From Synechocystis sp. PCC 7509 (GTDB lineage: Bacteria; Cyanobacteriota; Cyanobacteriia; Cyanobacteriales; Chroococcidiopsidaceae): DNA of 64,000 nucleotides. Position 1 is the stretch's first letter; the number at the start of each line of letters is the position of its first letter. The stretch is taken from contig NZ_ALVU02000001.1 in NCBI RefSeq assembly GCF_000332075.2, positions 4,161,609 to 4,225,608 of the forward strand. Reading direction: 5' to 3'. A program made the translations under genes and the position numbers. Shown here in pieces: positions 26,400 to 36,785 of the stretch. Under the pieces are notes generated by a model. That model made no database searches. It saw only the letters and a program-made list of their open reading frames with translations, and was not told where the DNA came from.

Positions 26400-27482
26400 A
26401 TGCAAATTAACAATCGGATGATTACTCAAGCTGAGTATGCAAAAACTTTGCGTCCTTTTCTTCCCGCTCAGGCTTTTGAAAGAGATCCGAGTAAAATCTT
26501 TGTTTTACTATTGAATATAGCCGTATTAATTTGCGGTTGGGCGATCGCATCGCAGCTAGATAAATTTCCCTTGTATCTGTTGTGGCTTTATTTACCAATA
26601 GCTGTAGTTATGGGAAATAGTGTAATTGTTTTACTATTTACGTCTCATAACATCATGCACGGCAGTGTAATTAAAAATACTCGCTTAATCCACATTTTAA
26701 GTTTACTAGGATTAACAATGTTATGGATGCCGCCGACAATGTGGAAAGCAGTACATAACCAAGAACATCATAGCAAAACAAACTCCTTAGCCGATCCCGA
26801 TCGCAATTACTTATCCCAGCAACCTAAAACTTGGGGTAAGTGGATTCAGAACCTGTTTGTACCTTCTTTTGCTGTAAATCCGCTATTTCTAACCGTAGGA
26901 ATGGCTACTGCTTGGGGAGTTCATACTTTTCGCAATTTGACTTCGGTATTGATATTTAATCAAGGAAATGCTGATTATGTTCCCGCCGCTTTTTCTCGCA
27001 ATCCTAAAAAGCGTGTAGAAATATTTGGCGAACTTTTAGTAATGTTATCGCTACACTTTTGTATTATTGCCTTTCTGCAATTTTCGCCTTTAAAACTTGT
27101 ACTTGGCTACTTTCTACCTATTGGGATTGGCTACGCGGGATTAATGTTTTACATCTATACAAATCATATGCTTTGCCGGATGACAACGATTAACGATCCA
27201 CTAATAAACAGTATTTCTTTGCGAGTTCCTAAAATATTTGATAAGTTGCATTTAAACTTTTCTTATCATACCGAGCATCATATTTTTCCTGGGATAAACT
27301 CTGATTACTATCCTTTAGTACAAGAGTTAATAAAAACTCACTATCCCGGCAGAATGAATTTGTTAGATGCTGGAGATGCGTGGAATTTACTAATGGAAAC
27401 TCCCCGCCACTACAAAGATGAAACTACCTTTACCGATTGGTCAGGAAAAAATACCGTCACTTGTCCCCTTAATCAAAAATAA
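26400..27482 (+). CDS. Membrane fatty acid desaturase family protein
   Basis: 360 residues. Three histidine boxes coordinate the di-iron centre: HNIMH (83-87), HNQEHH (119-124) and HTEHH (290-294). The additional His256 (TNHMLC) is also typical. Four or more membrane segments surround them. The substrate may be an acyl lipid, or another hydrocarbon chain as in hydroxylases of this superfamily. I cannot tell which regioselectivity class applies. A terminator-like hairpin lies 30 bases upstream, hinting at leader control. Confidence 0.88.
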   Translation: MQINNRMITQAEYAKTLRPFLPAQAFERDPSKIFVLLLNIAVLICGWAIASQLDKFPLYLLWLYLPIAVVMGNSVIVLLFTSHNIMHGSVIKNTRLIHILSLLGLTMLWMPPTMWKAVHNQEHHSKTNSLADPDRNYLSQQPKTWGKWIQNLFVPSFAVNPLFLTVGMATAWGVHTFRNLTSVLIFNQGNADYVPAAFSRNPKKRVEIFGELLVMLSLHFCIIAFLQFSPLKLVLGYFLPIGIGYAGLMFYIYTNHMLCRMTTINDPLINSISLRVPKIFDKLHLNFSYHTEHHIFPGINSDYYPLVQELIKTHYPGRMNLLDAGDAWNLLMETPRHYKDETTFTDWSGKNTVTCPLNQK

Positions 27483-27520
27483 TTAAGTAAAGACTTTTTG
27501 GGCAGTATTCAGCATCGAAA

Positions 27521-27646
27521 TCCCCCTTTTTAAGGGGGAATAATAAATATTTATCCCTAGTTTCAGCAACGACAGCAGTGTCAGGTTTTAATACCTTCAA
27601 AAGGGAAACTAAGAAACAAATATTTTCCCCCCTTTTTGAAGGGGGG
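27521..27646. repeat. Pair of C-run/G-run hairpin repeats
   Basis: Two related inverted repeats, TCCCCCTT/AAGGGGGA (27521-27539) and CCCCCCTT/AAGGGGGG (27627-27646), in the gap between the desaturase and the DoxX-like gene. Same repeat type as 14645-14664. They may terminate both convergent transcripts. Confidence 0.6.
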
Positions 27647-27677
27647 ATCTCTGAGGACTTTATTTGACCGATCGCAA

Positions 27678-28097
27678 TTATTTTTCATCTAAGTTGATTA
27701 ATGATGCTTGATTGCGACGGTCGGACGATGGTTTTGTGTACCAATAAGCCCAAGCAATTAGCACCGCTTGGAGCGGTAAACGGATGTATTGAAATACGGG
27801 TGAATCGGGAACATTGTCAAGATGGATGCGATTAACTGCCATATTGATGTTTGCCGGAAAAACGGCGATAAAAAGTGCAATTAAGCCCCAGGCGGCGGCA
27901 CGGCTAACATTTGGAACTAATAGCCCAATTCCGCCCAATATTTCAAAAACTCCACTGATATAGACTAATTCCAAAGGAGAAGGAAGTTGGGGCGGAACAA
28001 TTTTTACGAAAGGTTCGGGAATGGCAAAGTGAAGAATGCCAACGACAATAATTGAAATAGCCAGAATAACCCGCAAAATCTCTTTGTACTTGCTCAT
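27678..28097 (-). CDS. DoxX-like small membrane protein
   Basis: 139 residues from ATG 28097, chosen because the longer frame would run into the upstream gene; this start leaves a 4-base gap. Four membrane segments are predicted, with the DoxX-type pattern (ILHFAIPEPFVKIVPPQLPSP, then GVFEILGGIGLL). DoxX-like proteins are small four-helix membrane proteins of mixed, mostly unknown function; some affect redox or sulfur metabolism. Probably co-transcribed with the AI-2E family gene. Confidence 0.75.
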   Translation of the reverse strand: MSKYKEILRVILAISIIVVGILHFAIPEPFVKIVPPQLPSPLELVYISGVFEILGGIGLLVPNVSRAAAWGLIALFIAVFPANINMAVNRIHLDNVPDSPVFQYIRLPLQAVLIAWAYWYTKPSSDRRNQASLINLDEK

Positions 28098-28101
28098 AAA
28101 T

Positions 28102-29253
28102 TTAATCTTGTAAGTTAAACTGCGATTGGTCAGAACAAGAACGTCCATCACCATCAGAATTTTCTGTAGTTATCTCAATAGTATCTTTGGCAAAAGGATT
28201 GTGAAAAAACGATCCTGTCTGCGGAGGTAATCGCGGGTCGACAACAATTTCCGCCAAACTTTTAACTACGCCAGTAAGGGGAATTGCTAATATTACGCCC
28301 AAAATGCCGCCAATTTGAGCGCCTAATAGGATAGAGATAAAAATAATTACTGGTGATAAACCCGTAAGGTTGCCCATAATTCGGGGAGCAACTATATTAT
28401 CTTTTACCTGTTGAATAGCGATCGCAGTTCCCAATACTTGCAAAGCCAGCCACCAATCAATAAAAGCTACAACTACTGTGACAATCGCAATCCCTAAAGT
28501 TGCACCAATATAAGGGATAACTTCGAGTAAGCCAATAATTACCGCAAACAATAGGAAAAATGGCACTCTTAATAGCCAAAACGCCAAGGCTAGAGTAGTT
28601 GCCATAAATAAGCCTAAGAGCAATTGACCAGAAACAAACCTTTGCAAGTTGCGCCGCAAGGCTTCCGTTAAGCCGTTGCGAATTTTGGGAGAAAATACCC
28701 CTGTGATAGTTAGCCACAACTTTTCGCCATCAATCAGCATATAGAAAGCGATTACTAGGATTAAAATTAAGTCTAAAACCCAGTTAAAAGTACCAATAAC
28801 CAAGCCAAAACCCGTAGATGCGATCGCCTCTGCTTGGGTTTGGACTCGATCTAATAGCTGCGATGCTAGTATCCGCACATCAAAGGGTAAATTATGTTCT
28901 ACGCTCCAATCTTGAAAAGCAGTAAGTTGTTCTTGTCCTCCTTCTAGCAAAGAAGGTAAGTTAGTTACAAGTTGCCTCCCTTGGTTAAATACGGGTGGTA
29001 CAACCGTTAAGGCAAAAACTACAAAGGTTATCCCCGCAAGTAAGTAGACAAGTAAAGCCGCAAAACCACGAGGTAAAAAGCGACTTAAAGCTGCTACAGC
29101 GTAGTTGAGCAAAAAAGCAATTAGTGCAGCCGTAATTAAAATACTCAGCAACTCGCCCACGTATTTCAAGGCGCTAAGTGTTGCCCATCCTGTTGCGAGG
29201 ATTAGCAGCCAAGTAAATAAAGACTGTTGCAAAGGAGTAAAAGTTCGATTCAT
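28102..29253 (-). CDS. AI-2E family transporter (PerM/UPF0118)
   Basis: 383 residues with about seven membrane segments. It has the family's central conserved region (GLLEVIPYIGATLGIAIVTVV) and the C-terminal QQVKDNIVAPRIMGNLTGLSPVIIFISILLG. Members export small molecules or ions; a few are Na+/H+ antiporters. The autoinducer label is historic and not evidence of signalling here. Confidence 0.9.
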   Translation of the reverse strand: MNRTFTPLQQSLFTWLLILATGWATLSALKYVGELLSILITAALIAFLLNYAVAALSRFLPRGFAALLVYLLAGITFVVFALTVVPPVFNQGRQLVTNLPSLLEGGQEQLTAFQDWSVEHNLPFDVRILASQLLDRVQTQAEAIASTGFGLVIGTFNWVLDLILILVIAFYMLIDGEKLWLTITGVFSPKIRNGLTEALRRNLQRFVSGQLLLGLFMATTLALAFWLLRVPFFLLFAVIIGLLEVIPYIGATLGIAIVTVVVAFIDWWLALQVLGTAIAIQQVKDNIVAPRIMGNLTGLSPVIIFISILLGAQIGGILGVILAIPLTGVVKSLAEIVVDPRLPPQTGSFFHNPFAKDTIEITTENSDGDGRSCSDQSQFNLQD

Positions 29254-29308
29254 GGGGAGGGGGAAATCAATAATTTTGAATTAGAAAATAAAAATCAACT
29301 CAAAATTA

Positions 29309-31096
29309 TTAAGCTTTAGGATCGTAAGTCGAAGCAACGTACAATTCTTTTAATTGCTTGTCGTCTACACTCGAAGGCGCAGCCGTCAACAAACAACTAG
29401 CTTGCTGAGTCTTGGGGAAAGCAATAACGTCTCTAATGGATTCCTCGCCAGCTAAAAGCATTACTAACCGATCTAAGCCGTAAGCAATCCCTCCATGAGG
29501 CGGCGTACCGTACTCAAAGGCTTCTAGCAAAAAGCCAAATTTACTATTTGCTTCTTTTGCTGACAAACCAATGGCTGTAAATACTTGCTCTTGGATTTCT
29601 TTTTTATAAATCCGCAGACTACCGCCGCCAATTTCAAAGCCGTTGAAGATTAAATCGTAAGCTTGCGCCCTGGCAGTTTTCAGATCGTGCAAATCGTCGG
29701 GATGGGGCGCAGTAAAGGGGTGATGCAGGGCTTCTAAACGCTTTTCCCCTGCATTCCATTCAAACATGGGAAAGTCTGTCACCCATAGCAAGTTTACTTT
29801 GTCAGAATCGATTAAATTTAGCTCAAGAGCGATCGCACCCCTTAACCTGTCGAGAGTTTTATTTACTACCTCGGCTTTATCCGCCGCAAATAGCATTAAA
29901 TCCCCAGCTTTTGCCCCAGTACGGCTGAGTAATTCTTGTTTTTGTTCTGGGCTTAAATTGTCTTTAATTGCCCCAATGGTATCAATATCGCCATCATCCC
30001 GCACCCGAATATAGGCTAAACCCTTCGCCCCTGCAACACTAGCCTCTTTAAATAAATCTCCACCGGGTTTAATCCGAACGTTAGAAATTGCCGCATTTCC
30101 GCCTGGAATTGGCAGCACTTTCACCACACCGCCACTAGAAACCGCGCCAGAAAATACTTTAAATCCCGATTCGCTAAATAAATCGGAAACATTCACAAGT
30201 TCTAAACCGTAGCGCGTATCAGGCTTATCGCTCCCGTAACGTTCCATTGCTTCGGTGTAAGTTAAGCGGGGAAAAGGACGAGGGAGATCGACACCTTTAA
30301 CAGTTTTGAAGATATGACAAACTAAGTCTTCATTCAAGCTAATGATATCTTCTTGAGCCATAAAGCTCATTTCCATATCTAATTGCGTAAATTCTGGCTG
30401 TCTATCGGCGCGTAAGTCTTCATCACGGAAACAACGAGCAATTTGATAGTAACGATCCATCCCCGACACCATCAATAATTGCTTAAATAGTTGGGGTGAT
30501 TGAGGTAAAGCAAACCATTCTCCAGGATTAACGCGACTGGGGACTAAATAATCTCTCGCGCCTTCGGGGGTTGAGCGAGTTAAAATTGGGGTTTCAACTT
30601 CAATAAAATTTTGTTCGTCTTCAAGATAGCGGCGAATAGCTTTAACAACTTGATGACGCAATTTTAAGTTTCCCGCCATGCGATCGCGTCTCAAATCTAA
30701 ATAACGATACTTCAGCCGCAAATCTTCCTTTACTGACTCGGTTTCAAAAGTCGCAACTTGAAACGGTAATTGTTTGCGAACGGCGTTAAGTATTTCTATG
30801 CTTTCGGCATAGATTTCGATTTCTCCGGTAGCTAGACGCGGGTTTAAGGATTCTTCGGGGCGCTGGGTGACAATTCCGGTAATTTGCACTACATACTCGT
30901 TGCGGAGGGCGTTAGCCCCGTCGTAGGAAGTAGGAGTACGTACCGGATCGCTGACGATTTGCACGATTCCTGTGCGATCGCGCAAGTCCAAAAATATCAC
31001 GCCTCCATGATCGCGGCGACGATCTACCCATCCGTATAGGTTGACGGTTTTTCCGATATCTATTTTATTAACTTCGCCGCAATAGTGAGTTCGCAT
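29309..31096 (-). CDS. aspS: Aspartyl-tRNA synthetase
   Basis: 595 residues from ATG 31096, giving the expected N terminus [10 protein letters not shown]; the longer frame to 31141 adds 15 unlikely residues. An N-terminal OB-fold anticodon-binding domain ([22 protein letters not shown]) is followed by the class II core: [26 protein letters not shown] (motif 2) and [13 protein letters not shown] (motif 3). The bacterial GAD insertion domain is present in the middle. Bacterial-type length. Whether it also charges tRNA-Asn (non-discriminating) cannot be read here. Confidence 0.97.
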   Translation of the reverse strand: MRTHYCGEVNKIDIGKTVNLYGWVDRRRDHGGVIFLDLRDRTGIVQIVSDPVRTPTSYDGANALRNEYVVQITGIVTQRPEESLNPRLATGEIEIYAESIEILNAVRKQLPFQVATFETESVKEDLRLKYRYLDLRRDRMAGNLKLRHQVVKAIRRYLEDEQNFIEVETPILTRSTPEGARDYLVPSRVNPGEWFALPQSPQLFKQLLMVSGMDRYYQIARCFRDEDLRADRQPEFTQLDMEMSFMAQEDIISLNEDLVCHIFKTVKGVDLPRPFPRLTYTEAMERYGSDKPDTRYGLELVNVSDLFSESGFKVFSGAVSSGGVVKVLPIPGGNAAISNVRIKPGGDLFKEASVAGAKGLAYIRVRDDGDIDTIGAIKDNLSPEQKQELLSRTGAKAGDLMLFAADKAEVVNKTLDRLRGAIALELNLIDSDKVNLLWVTDFPMFEWNAGEKRLEALHHPFTAPHPDDLHDLKTARAQAYDLIFNGFEIGGGSLRIYKKEIQEQVFTAIGLSAKEANSKFGFLLEAFEYGTPPHGGIAYGLDRLVMLLAGEESIRDVIAFPKTQQASCLLTAAPSSVDDKQLKELYVASTYDPKA

Positions 31097-31223
31097 AAGT
31101 TGGTATATATTTGCTGAAAACGGGTTGCATATAAAATGCAAATTCCCCCATTATCTAGCATTCGTTGCCATCTTGCTGCAAAAAGGTAATTGGTAATCAG
31201 TATTGGTGATGGGTAATTGCCGC

Positions 31224-31256
31224 AAAAAGAGAGTGTAGAGATATTCCCTACACTCT
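31224..31256 (-). terminator. Rho-independent terminator of the small helical protein gene
   Basis: On the minus strand AGAGTGTAG / CTACACTCT (9 bp, 9-base loop) is followed by CTTTTTG. It lies just beyond the stop of the 31265-31675 gene and before aspS. Confidence 0.8.
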
Positions 31257-31264
31257 ACCTTGGT

Positions 31265-31675
31265 TTAAGAATGAGGGCGAGGTGCGGTTAAGACTTCCCA
31301 AGCGGCTTTGGCTGCATCGGTTAAGCGATCGCCTATGTCTGATACTTCTTTAATTACAGAGTTAAAGTTTTTCTCTGCTTCTCGGTGTACTATTTCAAAA
31401 GAATGCTCAATGCGATCGCGCTCTATGAGTTTGTTTTCTTCAATGGTTGTCCTCGCCCGCTTTACGGCATTAAGATAAGCTTCACGGGTAAGTGTTCCCG
31501 CCGATTGCGCTTCTAGTTGAGCGCGTTTTTTGATTGCATCAATTAAAGCTTTAGTTTCGTTTTTCACAGCCTCAGTCTCTCCAGCCATTTCGCTATCTAC
31601 TAATGCGTTTGTTTGGGGAGTAATTGCACTACCTTGGGGGATAATTTCAATTTGGATATCGTTGGGTTCAGTCAT
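31265..31675 (-). CDS. Small charged helical protein, unknown function
   Basis: 136 residues starting at ATG 31675, which has AGGAG 8 bases upstream; the longer frame to 31714 has no such site. The whole protein looks helical and charged, with a likely coiled coil in residues 60-120 (KRARTTIEENKLIERDRIEHSFE). No signal or membrane segment. I do not recognise the family. It has its own terminator and a 339-base upstream gap, so it is likely a single-gene unit. Confidence 0.65.
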   Translation of the reverse strand: MTEPNDIQIEIIPQGSAITPQTNALVDSEMAGETEAVKNETKALIDAIKKRAQLEAQSAGTLTREAYLNAVKRARTTIEENKLIERDRIEHSFEIVHREAEKNFNSVIKEVSDIGDRLTDAAKAAWEVLTAPRPHS

Positions 31676-32014
31676 AGCTTTAGCTCCTAAATTGCGGTAT
31701 GTTTTATCTGCCAATGGAAAACTTAGAGTTTGTTAGTTTTCACAACTGCTCGTCTTGCGCTTCTACCTTTAAATGATTTTTCATATTTTCAATAATGCTA
31801 GAGCGCTATCTAATCGTTTCTCTTAGCAGCATTATTACTTAAACTTTACTCTTATTGTATCGACCTAAAATCGTATTTGCAGGGCTTAACTTATTTATTT
31901 TCGTAGCTTATATTACATTTTATAGTTTTCGATGTAGAAGATATAACTTTAGAAAGAGCCAAAATCCTGTAGTTTAAATTAATAAGTTTTTATTAGTTGC
32001 GAGTTGGGATTTTG
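31676..32014. other. Intergenic region upstream of the fluoride channel gene
   Basis: About 340 AT-rich bases between two divergent genes. I looked for the fluoride (crcB) riboswitch and saw neither its GGNGAUG-type core nor a suitable pairing, so none is called. No gene or repeat is supported. Confidence 0.45.
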
Positions 32015-32413
32015 ATGTTTAATGACTTGGCAATTCGTAATCCTATAGCTATTAGTTTAGGCGCGGTTTCTGGCGCTTTAAGTCGGTATTATTTAAACTT
32101 GTGGTTTGTAGAGAGTTTTGGGGATAGTTTTCCCTATGGTACTTTTTTTATTAATATTACTGGCTGTTTTGTTATGGGATTATTTTTTACCTTGGCAACA
32201 GAAACAGTAATAACAATTACGCCGGAAGTAAGATTATTGATAGCAACGGGGTTTTTGGGTTCTTACACAACGTTTTCTACCTACGGATTAGATACAGTAA
32301 GTTTGATAAGTGCCAAACGGTTTGTACCAGCATTAATTTATGGTGTAGGTAGTGCCATAGTGGGAATCATAAGTATCAAGTTGGGAATAGAAATAGTGCG
32401 GTGGTTAAAATAA
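32015..32413 (+). CDS. crcB: Fluoride ion channel CrcB/Fluc
   Basis: 132 residues from ATG 32015 (an upstream TTG adds 6). It has four membrane segments and the CrcB hallmarks [25 protein letters not shown] (pore asparagine) and [17 protein letters not shown], with the Phe box and polar track. Fluc channels work as antiparallel dimers to let F- leave the cytoplasm. The downstream neighbour is the Mg2+ transporter, so this stretch concerns ion balance. Confidence 0.93.
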   Translation: MFNDLAIRNPIAISLGAVSGALSRYYLNLWFVESFGDSFPYGTFFINITGCFVMGLFFTLATETVITITPEVRLLIATGFLGSYTTFSTYGLDTVSLISAKRFVPALIYGVGSAIVGIISIKLGIEIVRWLK

Positions 32414-32512
32414 AAGGGCGATCGCCTATTAATAGCAATTTTACCTATGCTCTACCGCTATCCCCTAGACTAAAAGCAGCAACATTGAGCAATGGCGGAA
32501 GGACGGTAGACT

Positions 32513-33913
32513 TTGACAGAAAATAATAATTCACCTTCTACCCTCCAGGATGTTTCGCGGCGAGAGTTGAGAGATTTGGTGCGAAGTCAACTGCAAGCGT
32601 TACTAGAGCAAAACGATTTGCAGGGCGCTAAAGCTATCTTAGTACCTGTACAACCCGCCGATATTGCTGAAGCTATTGAAGGCTTACCCGAAGCTATGCA
32701 GGCGATCGCATTTCGCTTACTTTCCAAGGGTGAAGCAATTGAAGTTTACGAGTATTTAGATTCCAGCATCCAACAAGCACTCATTGAAGAATTTAAGCGT
32801 CAAGATGTATTGGATATTGTTGATCAAATGTCCCCAGACGATCGCGTGCGGCTATTTGACGAATTGCCAGCAAAAATTGTCAATCGGCTTTTAGAGCAAC
32901 TTAGCCCCACGGAAAGACAAGCCACCGCCCAGCTTTTAGGCTACGAGCCAGGTACGGCGGGGCGAATTATGACACCGGAATTAATTTCTTTTAAAGAAGG
33001 CTTTACGGTAACACAAGCTTTAGAGCGCATCCGGCGGTTAGCAAATGTCACCGAAACCATTTATTACCTATACGTTACCGACAACGCGCGACGCTTGACA
33101 GGTACATTGTCGTTGCGAGACTTGGTAACTTCTCAGCCTACGCAAACAATTGGCGAAATTATGACGCGAGAGGCGGTATTTATCTACACAGATACCGATC
33201 AAGAAGAAGTAGCTAGAGTAATTCAACGTTACGATTTTTTGGCTGTACCTGTGGTAGACAGGGAGCAACGCCTAGTAGGTATTGTCACGGTAGACGACGT
33301 TATCGACATTATCCAAGAAGAAACCACCGAAGATATTTATGCTTTGGGTGGTGGAGTACAGTCGGGGGGTGATAACTATTTTCAAAGCGATTTACTTACT
33401 ATTGCTCGCAAACGGGTAGTTTGGTTATTAGTTTTACTACTGACAAATACTGTTACGGGGACAATTATTAAGTCTCAAGAAGGGCTTTTGCAACAGGTAG
33501 TGTCTTTAGCCGCGTTCATTCCCCTATTGACAGGTACGGGGGGAAATGTAGGGGCGCAATCGTCAACGGTGGTAATTCGGGGGATGAATACCGATGAAAT
33601 CCGGGCTATGGGAGAATATCAGGTAATTCTTAGAGAAGGTATAGCAGGATTAATGCTCGGTACGATGTTGGGAAGTATAGCTACAGTCTGGGCGTATTTT
33701 TTGCAGGGCAACTTAGCCGTAGCAATTTCTGTAGGTGTAAGTTTGATTGCAATTTCTGTTTTAGCTTCGGTTTCCGGTTCAGCTTTGCCGTTTTTATTCC
33801 GTTTTCTGCGTTTAGATCCCGCTTTGATGTCTGCACCATTTATTACTACGGCGGTGGATGTAGCGGGAGTTTTGATTTATTTCAACTTAGCGCGGTTGAT
33901 TTTGCGCTTGTAA
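32513..33913 (+). CDS. mgtE: Magnesium transporter MgtE
   Basis: 466 residues. The N-terminal helical MgtE_N domain (residues about 20-135) includes LPAKIVNRLLEQLSPTERQATAQLLGYEPGTAGRIMTPE. CBS pair follows at about 140-260, then five membrane helices from about 295 with TGTGGNVGAQSSTVVIRG, the Mg2+ pore signature. It starts at TTG 32513 behind GGAAGGACGG. Known MgtE channels close when cytoplasmic Mg2+ binds the CBS/N domains. It is not overlapped by its neighbours. Confidence 0.96.
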   Translation: MTENNNSPSTLQDVSRRELRDLVRSQLQALLEQNDLQGAKAILVPVQPADIAEAIEGLPEAMQAIAFRLLSKGEAIEVYEYLDSSIQQALIEEFKRQDVLDIVDQMSPDDRVRLFDELPAKIVNRLLEQLSPTERQATAQLLGYEPGTAGRIMTPELISFKEGFTVTQALERIRRLANVTETIYYLYVTDNARRLTGTLSLRDLVTSQPTQTIGEIMTREAVFIYTDTDQEEVARVIQRYDFLAVPVVDREQRLVGIVTVDDVIDIIQEETTEDIYALGGGVQSGGDNYFQSDLLTIARKRVVWLLVLLLTNTVTGTIIKSQEGLLQQVVSLAAFIPLLTGTGGNVGAQSSTVVIRGMNTDEIRAMGEYQVILREGIAGLMLGTMLGSIATVWAYFLQGNLAVAISVGVSLIAISVLASVSGSALPFLFRFLRLDPALMSAPFITTAVDVAGVLIYFNLARLILRL

Positions 33914-33921
33914 GCGCTACG

Positions 33922-34563
33922 TTAGTTAAATAAGTTTGATAACCACGCGAATAAGTTTGAGAACCATGAGCCTAGTAGCAAGCCCAAAGCTTGCCAAGTT
34001 GCATAACCAATAAACCCAAAAAATAGAGTAATTAAAACCGTAAGTCCATAGCTAATACACATCAATAAACCATCCGCCTCTAAAGTCGCAACGGCTAATA
34101 ATAAAATTCCTACCGTCGGGATAGGATTTGTAAAGGGAATTGGTGAAATTAAGAGTACCGATAACCAAACAATGCAAATGCCATTCAAGCGCCAAGCTTG
34201 AGAACTCTGGGCTAATTTTGACCAACGCGGGCGAGTGATTTTTTCTAAAACTTTCGTTACTCTTTTCAGTAGTTGCAGGAGTTTTAGGACAAACCAATGA
34301 GGAAACTTAATCTTAGCGATTCTTTTAGGTAGCCAGGGCGAAGTCTTACCTAATGCCATTTGTCCGGCTAAGATTATACAAGCTGTACCCAATGGGCCTG
34401 TCAGTCCTGGCGGTGCAGGTAGCAAAAAGGGTAAAACTAACAAAGATATAACCAAGCTAAACCCCCGCTCGGAAGTTTCCGCTAAAATGTCGCCAAGAGT
34501 TAAGGGTTGTTTGGCTAACTTTTCTAATAGCGTTTTAATATCTTGGGAAAATCTTAGGTGCAT
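33922..34563 (-). CDS. ExoD family exopolysaccharide synthesis protein
   Basis: 213 residues, with four or five membrane segments and the ExoD pattern: an N-terminal soluble helix (LTLGDILAETSERGFSLVISLLVLPFLLP) and repeated hydrophobic loops with proline-glycine breaks. ExoD affects exopolysaccharide production in rhizobia; the molecular role is unknown. It converges on mgtE with an 8-base gap. Confidence 0.85.
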   Translation of the reverse strand: MHLRFSQDIKTLLEKLAKQPLTLGDILAETSERGFSLVISLLVLPFLLPAPPGLTGPLGTACIILAGQMALGKTSPWLPKRIAKIKFPHWFVLKLLQLLKRVTKVLEKITRPRWSKLAQSSQAWRLNGICIVWLSVLLISPIPFTNPIPTVGILLLAVATLEADGLLMCISYGLTVLITLFFGFIGYATWQALGLLLGSWFSNLFAWLSNLFN

Positions 34564-34779
34564 TGGTAGAATAATTTACAGCAAAGAATCCGCTATTACT
34601 TAGCTTAAGTTAATTATTTTTATCTTGCTACTATATTTTTAACTTTGCTTGCAGCCTTGGTAATATTTTAAAACTATTGATAACCCTATTTTGAGGTAAC
34701 TTTTGCTTCGTGCTGCTAACAGCAATTAAATTTCAATTATTTTGCAGAGATTTAAGATTATTAGATAGCCCATTTTTTT

Positions 34780-35592
34780 ATGAATTTAAACAACTCTCCG
34801 AAATACCAACAGTGGCAAATACCCAATCACACAAAGATCGAAATCAGCGAGAGACAAAGCAAGTATTGTGTTTGTATTTTTGGAATTAATACCGGAGAAA
34901 AAATTAGAAAACAGTTGCAAAATATGCAAGCAATAGCGCAAGATATTGATGTAATTATTGCCGATGATGGCAGTACAAATGATGATTTGGCAATTGATTT
35001 TCTCAAAAGTGTTTCTGTCCGAACTTTATTAATTAAACAAAGCAAAGGTAGATTGAGCGCTCAAATGCGAATGGCTTTTGCCTATGCTATGTTACAAAAC
35101 TATGAAGGAATTATTACTATTGATGGAAATAATCAAGACGATTTTACCGCTATTTATGATTTTATTCAAGGACTAGAACAAGGGGGCGATCATATTCAAG
35201 GTTCACGATTTATCAAAGGCGGAAAAGCAATTAATACTCCTTGGCATCGGTATTTAGCTATTCGTCTAATTCATGCTCCCTTGATTAGTATATCAGCAGG
35301 TTTTCGTTATACAGATACTACTAATATATTTTGTGCTTATAGTCGAAGATTATTACTAAACCCGCGCGTTGCACCTTTTCGGAATATTTTTAATGCTTAT
35401 GAGTTGCCTTTCTATCTTGCTATTAGAGCCGTCAAATTAGGTTATTTGATTAAAGAATTGCCTGTAACTCGACGCTATCCAAACAAAGAATCTATATTAA
35501 CTAAAATTAGTCCGATTAAAAACAATTTTTTGATCCTACAAGCTCTTTTTAAAGCTTGTTTACACCAATTTAATCCACCAGATACTGAATAA
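34780..35592 (+). CDS. Family 2 glycosyltransferase
   Basis: 270 residues, GT-A fold. The nucleotide-sugar region is DVIIADDGSTNDD (about residues 66-78) with the following DGNNQDD as the DXD-like metal site. No membrane segment is obvious, so it may be soluble or membrane-associated. It resembles dolichol-phosphate-mannose-synthase-like members. Acceptor unknown. The codon mix is AT-rich compared with its neighbours. Confidence 0.85.
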   Translation: MNLNNSPKYQQWQIPNHTKIEISERQSKYCVCIFGINTGEKIRKQLQNMQAIAQDIDVIIADDGSTNDDLAIDFLKSVSVRTLLIKQSKGRLSAQMRMAFAYAMLQNYEGIITIDGNNQDDFTAIYDFIQGLEQGGDHIQGSRFIKGGKAINTPWHRYLAIRLIHAPLISISAGFRYTDTTNIFCAYSRRLLLNPRVAPFRNIFNAYELPFYLAIRAVKLGYLIKELPVTRRYPNKESILTKISPIKNNFLILQALFKACLHQFNPPDTE

Positions 35593-35668
35593 ACAAGGCT
35601 ACTAATGTTGTTAAATTAATATTTGCAAGGAGCAATTTTTTTTGTTACAACATTGCTACGATTAATAT

Positions 35669-36097
35669 TTACTTCAAACTCCCATATTTAACAATCAGCA
35701 AACAATTTCTCCCATCGGCGCTGCGATCATAGACAACTCTATCCGCCAAACGCCGCAGCAAAAACCAACCATAACCACCTTCTTGCAGCGTACCCGGTTC
35801 TGGCTCTTTCAATACATTAGGATCGAACGGTTTACCTTTGTCCCAGATTCTAATTTCAAATCTATCACTCCACAAGCTCAAATCAATATCTATAGTTGTA
35901 TCTGATGGTAAAGATTGATGAGCGTGACGCACCGCATTTGTAAAACCTTCCGCCAAAGCTAAGTTGAGGCGATAAAGTTCTCTTTCTGACCATAGTAGTT
36001 GAGATAGATGTTGTAGACAAAATTGCTCAAACCATTGTTGTACTTGGTTGAGAAACTCAAGATTGCTGTACACCGTCAAATGGTCTTGCTTTAACAT
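35669..36097 (-). CDS. RsbW-like ATP-binding regulator (HATPase_c_2)
   Basis: 142 residues. The GHKL ATPase boxes are present: N-box LAEGFTNAVRHAH, G1 IWDKGKPFD and G2 GGYGWFLLRRLAD. Anti-sigma/serine kinases of this type phosphorylate an STAS-domain partner in partner-switching control. No STAS or PP2C gene is adjacent. It lies downstream of petD on the same strand, separated by a large stem-loop. Confidence 0.85.
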   Translation of the reverse strand: MLKQDHLTVYSNLEFLNQVQQWFEQFCLQHLSQLLWSERELYRLNLALAEGFTNAVRHAHQSLPSDTTIDIDLSLWSDRFEIRIWDKGKPFDPNVLKEPEPGTLQEGGYGWFLLRRLADRVVYDRSADGRNCLLIVKYGSLK

Positions 36098-36170
36098 AGC
36101 CTAGACCGCAGTTTAATTTAAAAAAAAGCAATAATTAGCCAACAGTTTAGAGCATATCGCCTTATTAAAA

Positions 36171-36226
36171 TTGACACCTGTAAAATCTCGGTAGCCTAAA
36201 GCCAGCTAAGAAACTACAGGTGTCAA
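36171..36226 (-). terminator. Long stem-loop after petD
   Basis: 12-bp perfect stem TTGACACCTGTA / TACAGGTGTCAA enclosing 32 bases that contain a smaller TAGC/GCTA pairing. Read on the minus strand it is followed by TTTTAAT. It is positioned as the terminator of petB-petD or an mRNA-processing/stability element. Confidence 0.6.
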
Positions 36227-36253
36227 CAAATAATTCTTGATAGCTAGATTAAC

Positions 36254-36736
36254 CTAGAATAGCCCTAGGGTAAAGGACTTATCAATGGGGTATGTAGCCC
36301 CAATACCTAACCACAAGGTAATTATCGTGCCAATCATAAACACTGTGGTAGCGACGGGACGACGGAAAGGATTTTGAAACTTGTTAACGTTCTCGATGAA
36401 CGGTACAGCAATTAACCCAATTGGTACAGAAGCCATCGCTAAAACTCCTAGCAGCTTACTAGGAACGGAGCGAAGAATCTGAAACACTGGATATAAATAC
36501 CACTCAGGTAGAATTTCTAAGGGAGTTGCAAAGGGATTTGCTGGTTCGCCACTCATAACTGGGTCTAAAACCGATAAAGCAACAATGCAAGCCCCAGTTC
36601 CCAGAATTACTACCGGGAACATATATAACAAGTCATTGGGCCAAGCAGGTTCGCCATAATAGTTATGTCCCATACCTTGAGCCAGTTTTTCTAGTAACTT
36701 TGGATCGGTTAGATCCGGCTTTTTGAGAGTTCCCAT
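36254..36736 (-). CDS. petD: Cytochrome b6f complex subunit IV
   Basis: 160 residues, three membrane helices in the thylakoid cytochrome b6f complex. The sequence [21 protein letters not shown] contains the conserved PEWY motif of the Qo plastoquinol site. It follows petB on the minus strand with a 49-base gap, the standard petBD operon of cyanobacteria. Confidence 0.98.
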   Translation of the reverse strand: MGTLKKPDLTDPKLLEKLAQGMGHNYYGEPAWPNDLLYMFPVVILGTGACIVALSVLDPVMSGEPANPFATPLEILPEWYLYPVFQILRSVPSKLLGVLAMASVPIGLIAVPFIENVNKFQNPFRRPVATTVFMIGTIITLWLGIGATYPIDKSFTLGLF

Positions 36737-36785
36737 CTTTTAAAGTGTTCTCCTTTTTAGAGTTGATCAAAGCAAATTGCTTAAA

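Noticed and set aside
31676..32014. Possible fluoride riboswitch before crcB
   Set aside because: I saw no GGNGAUG core or matching pseudoknot arms.
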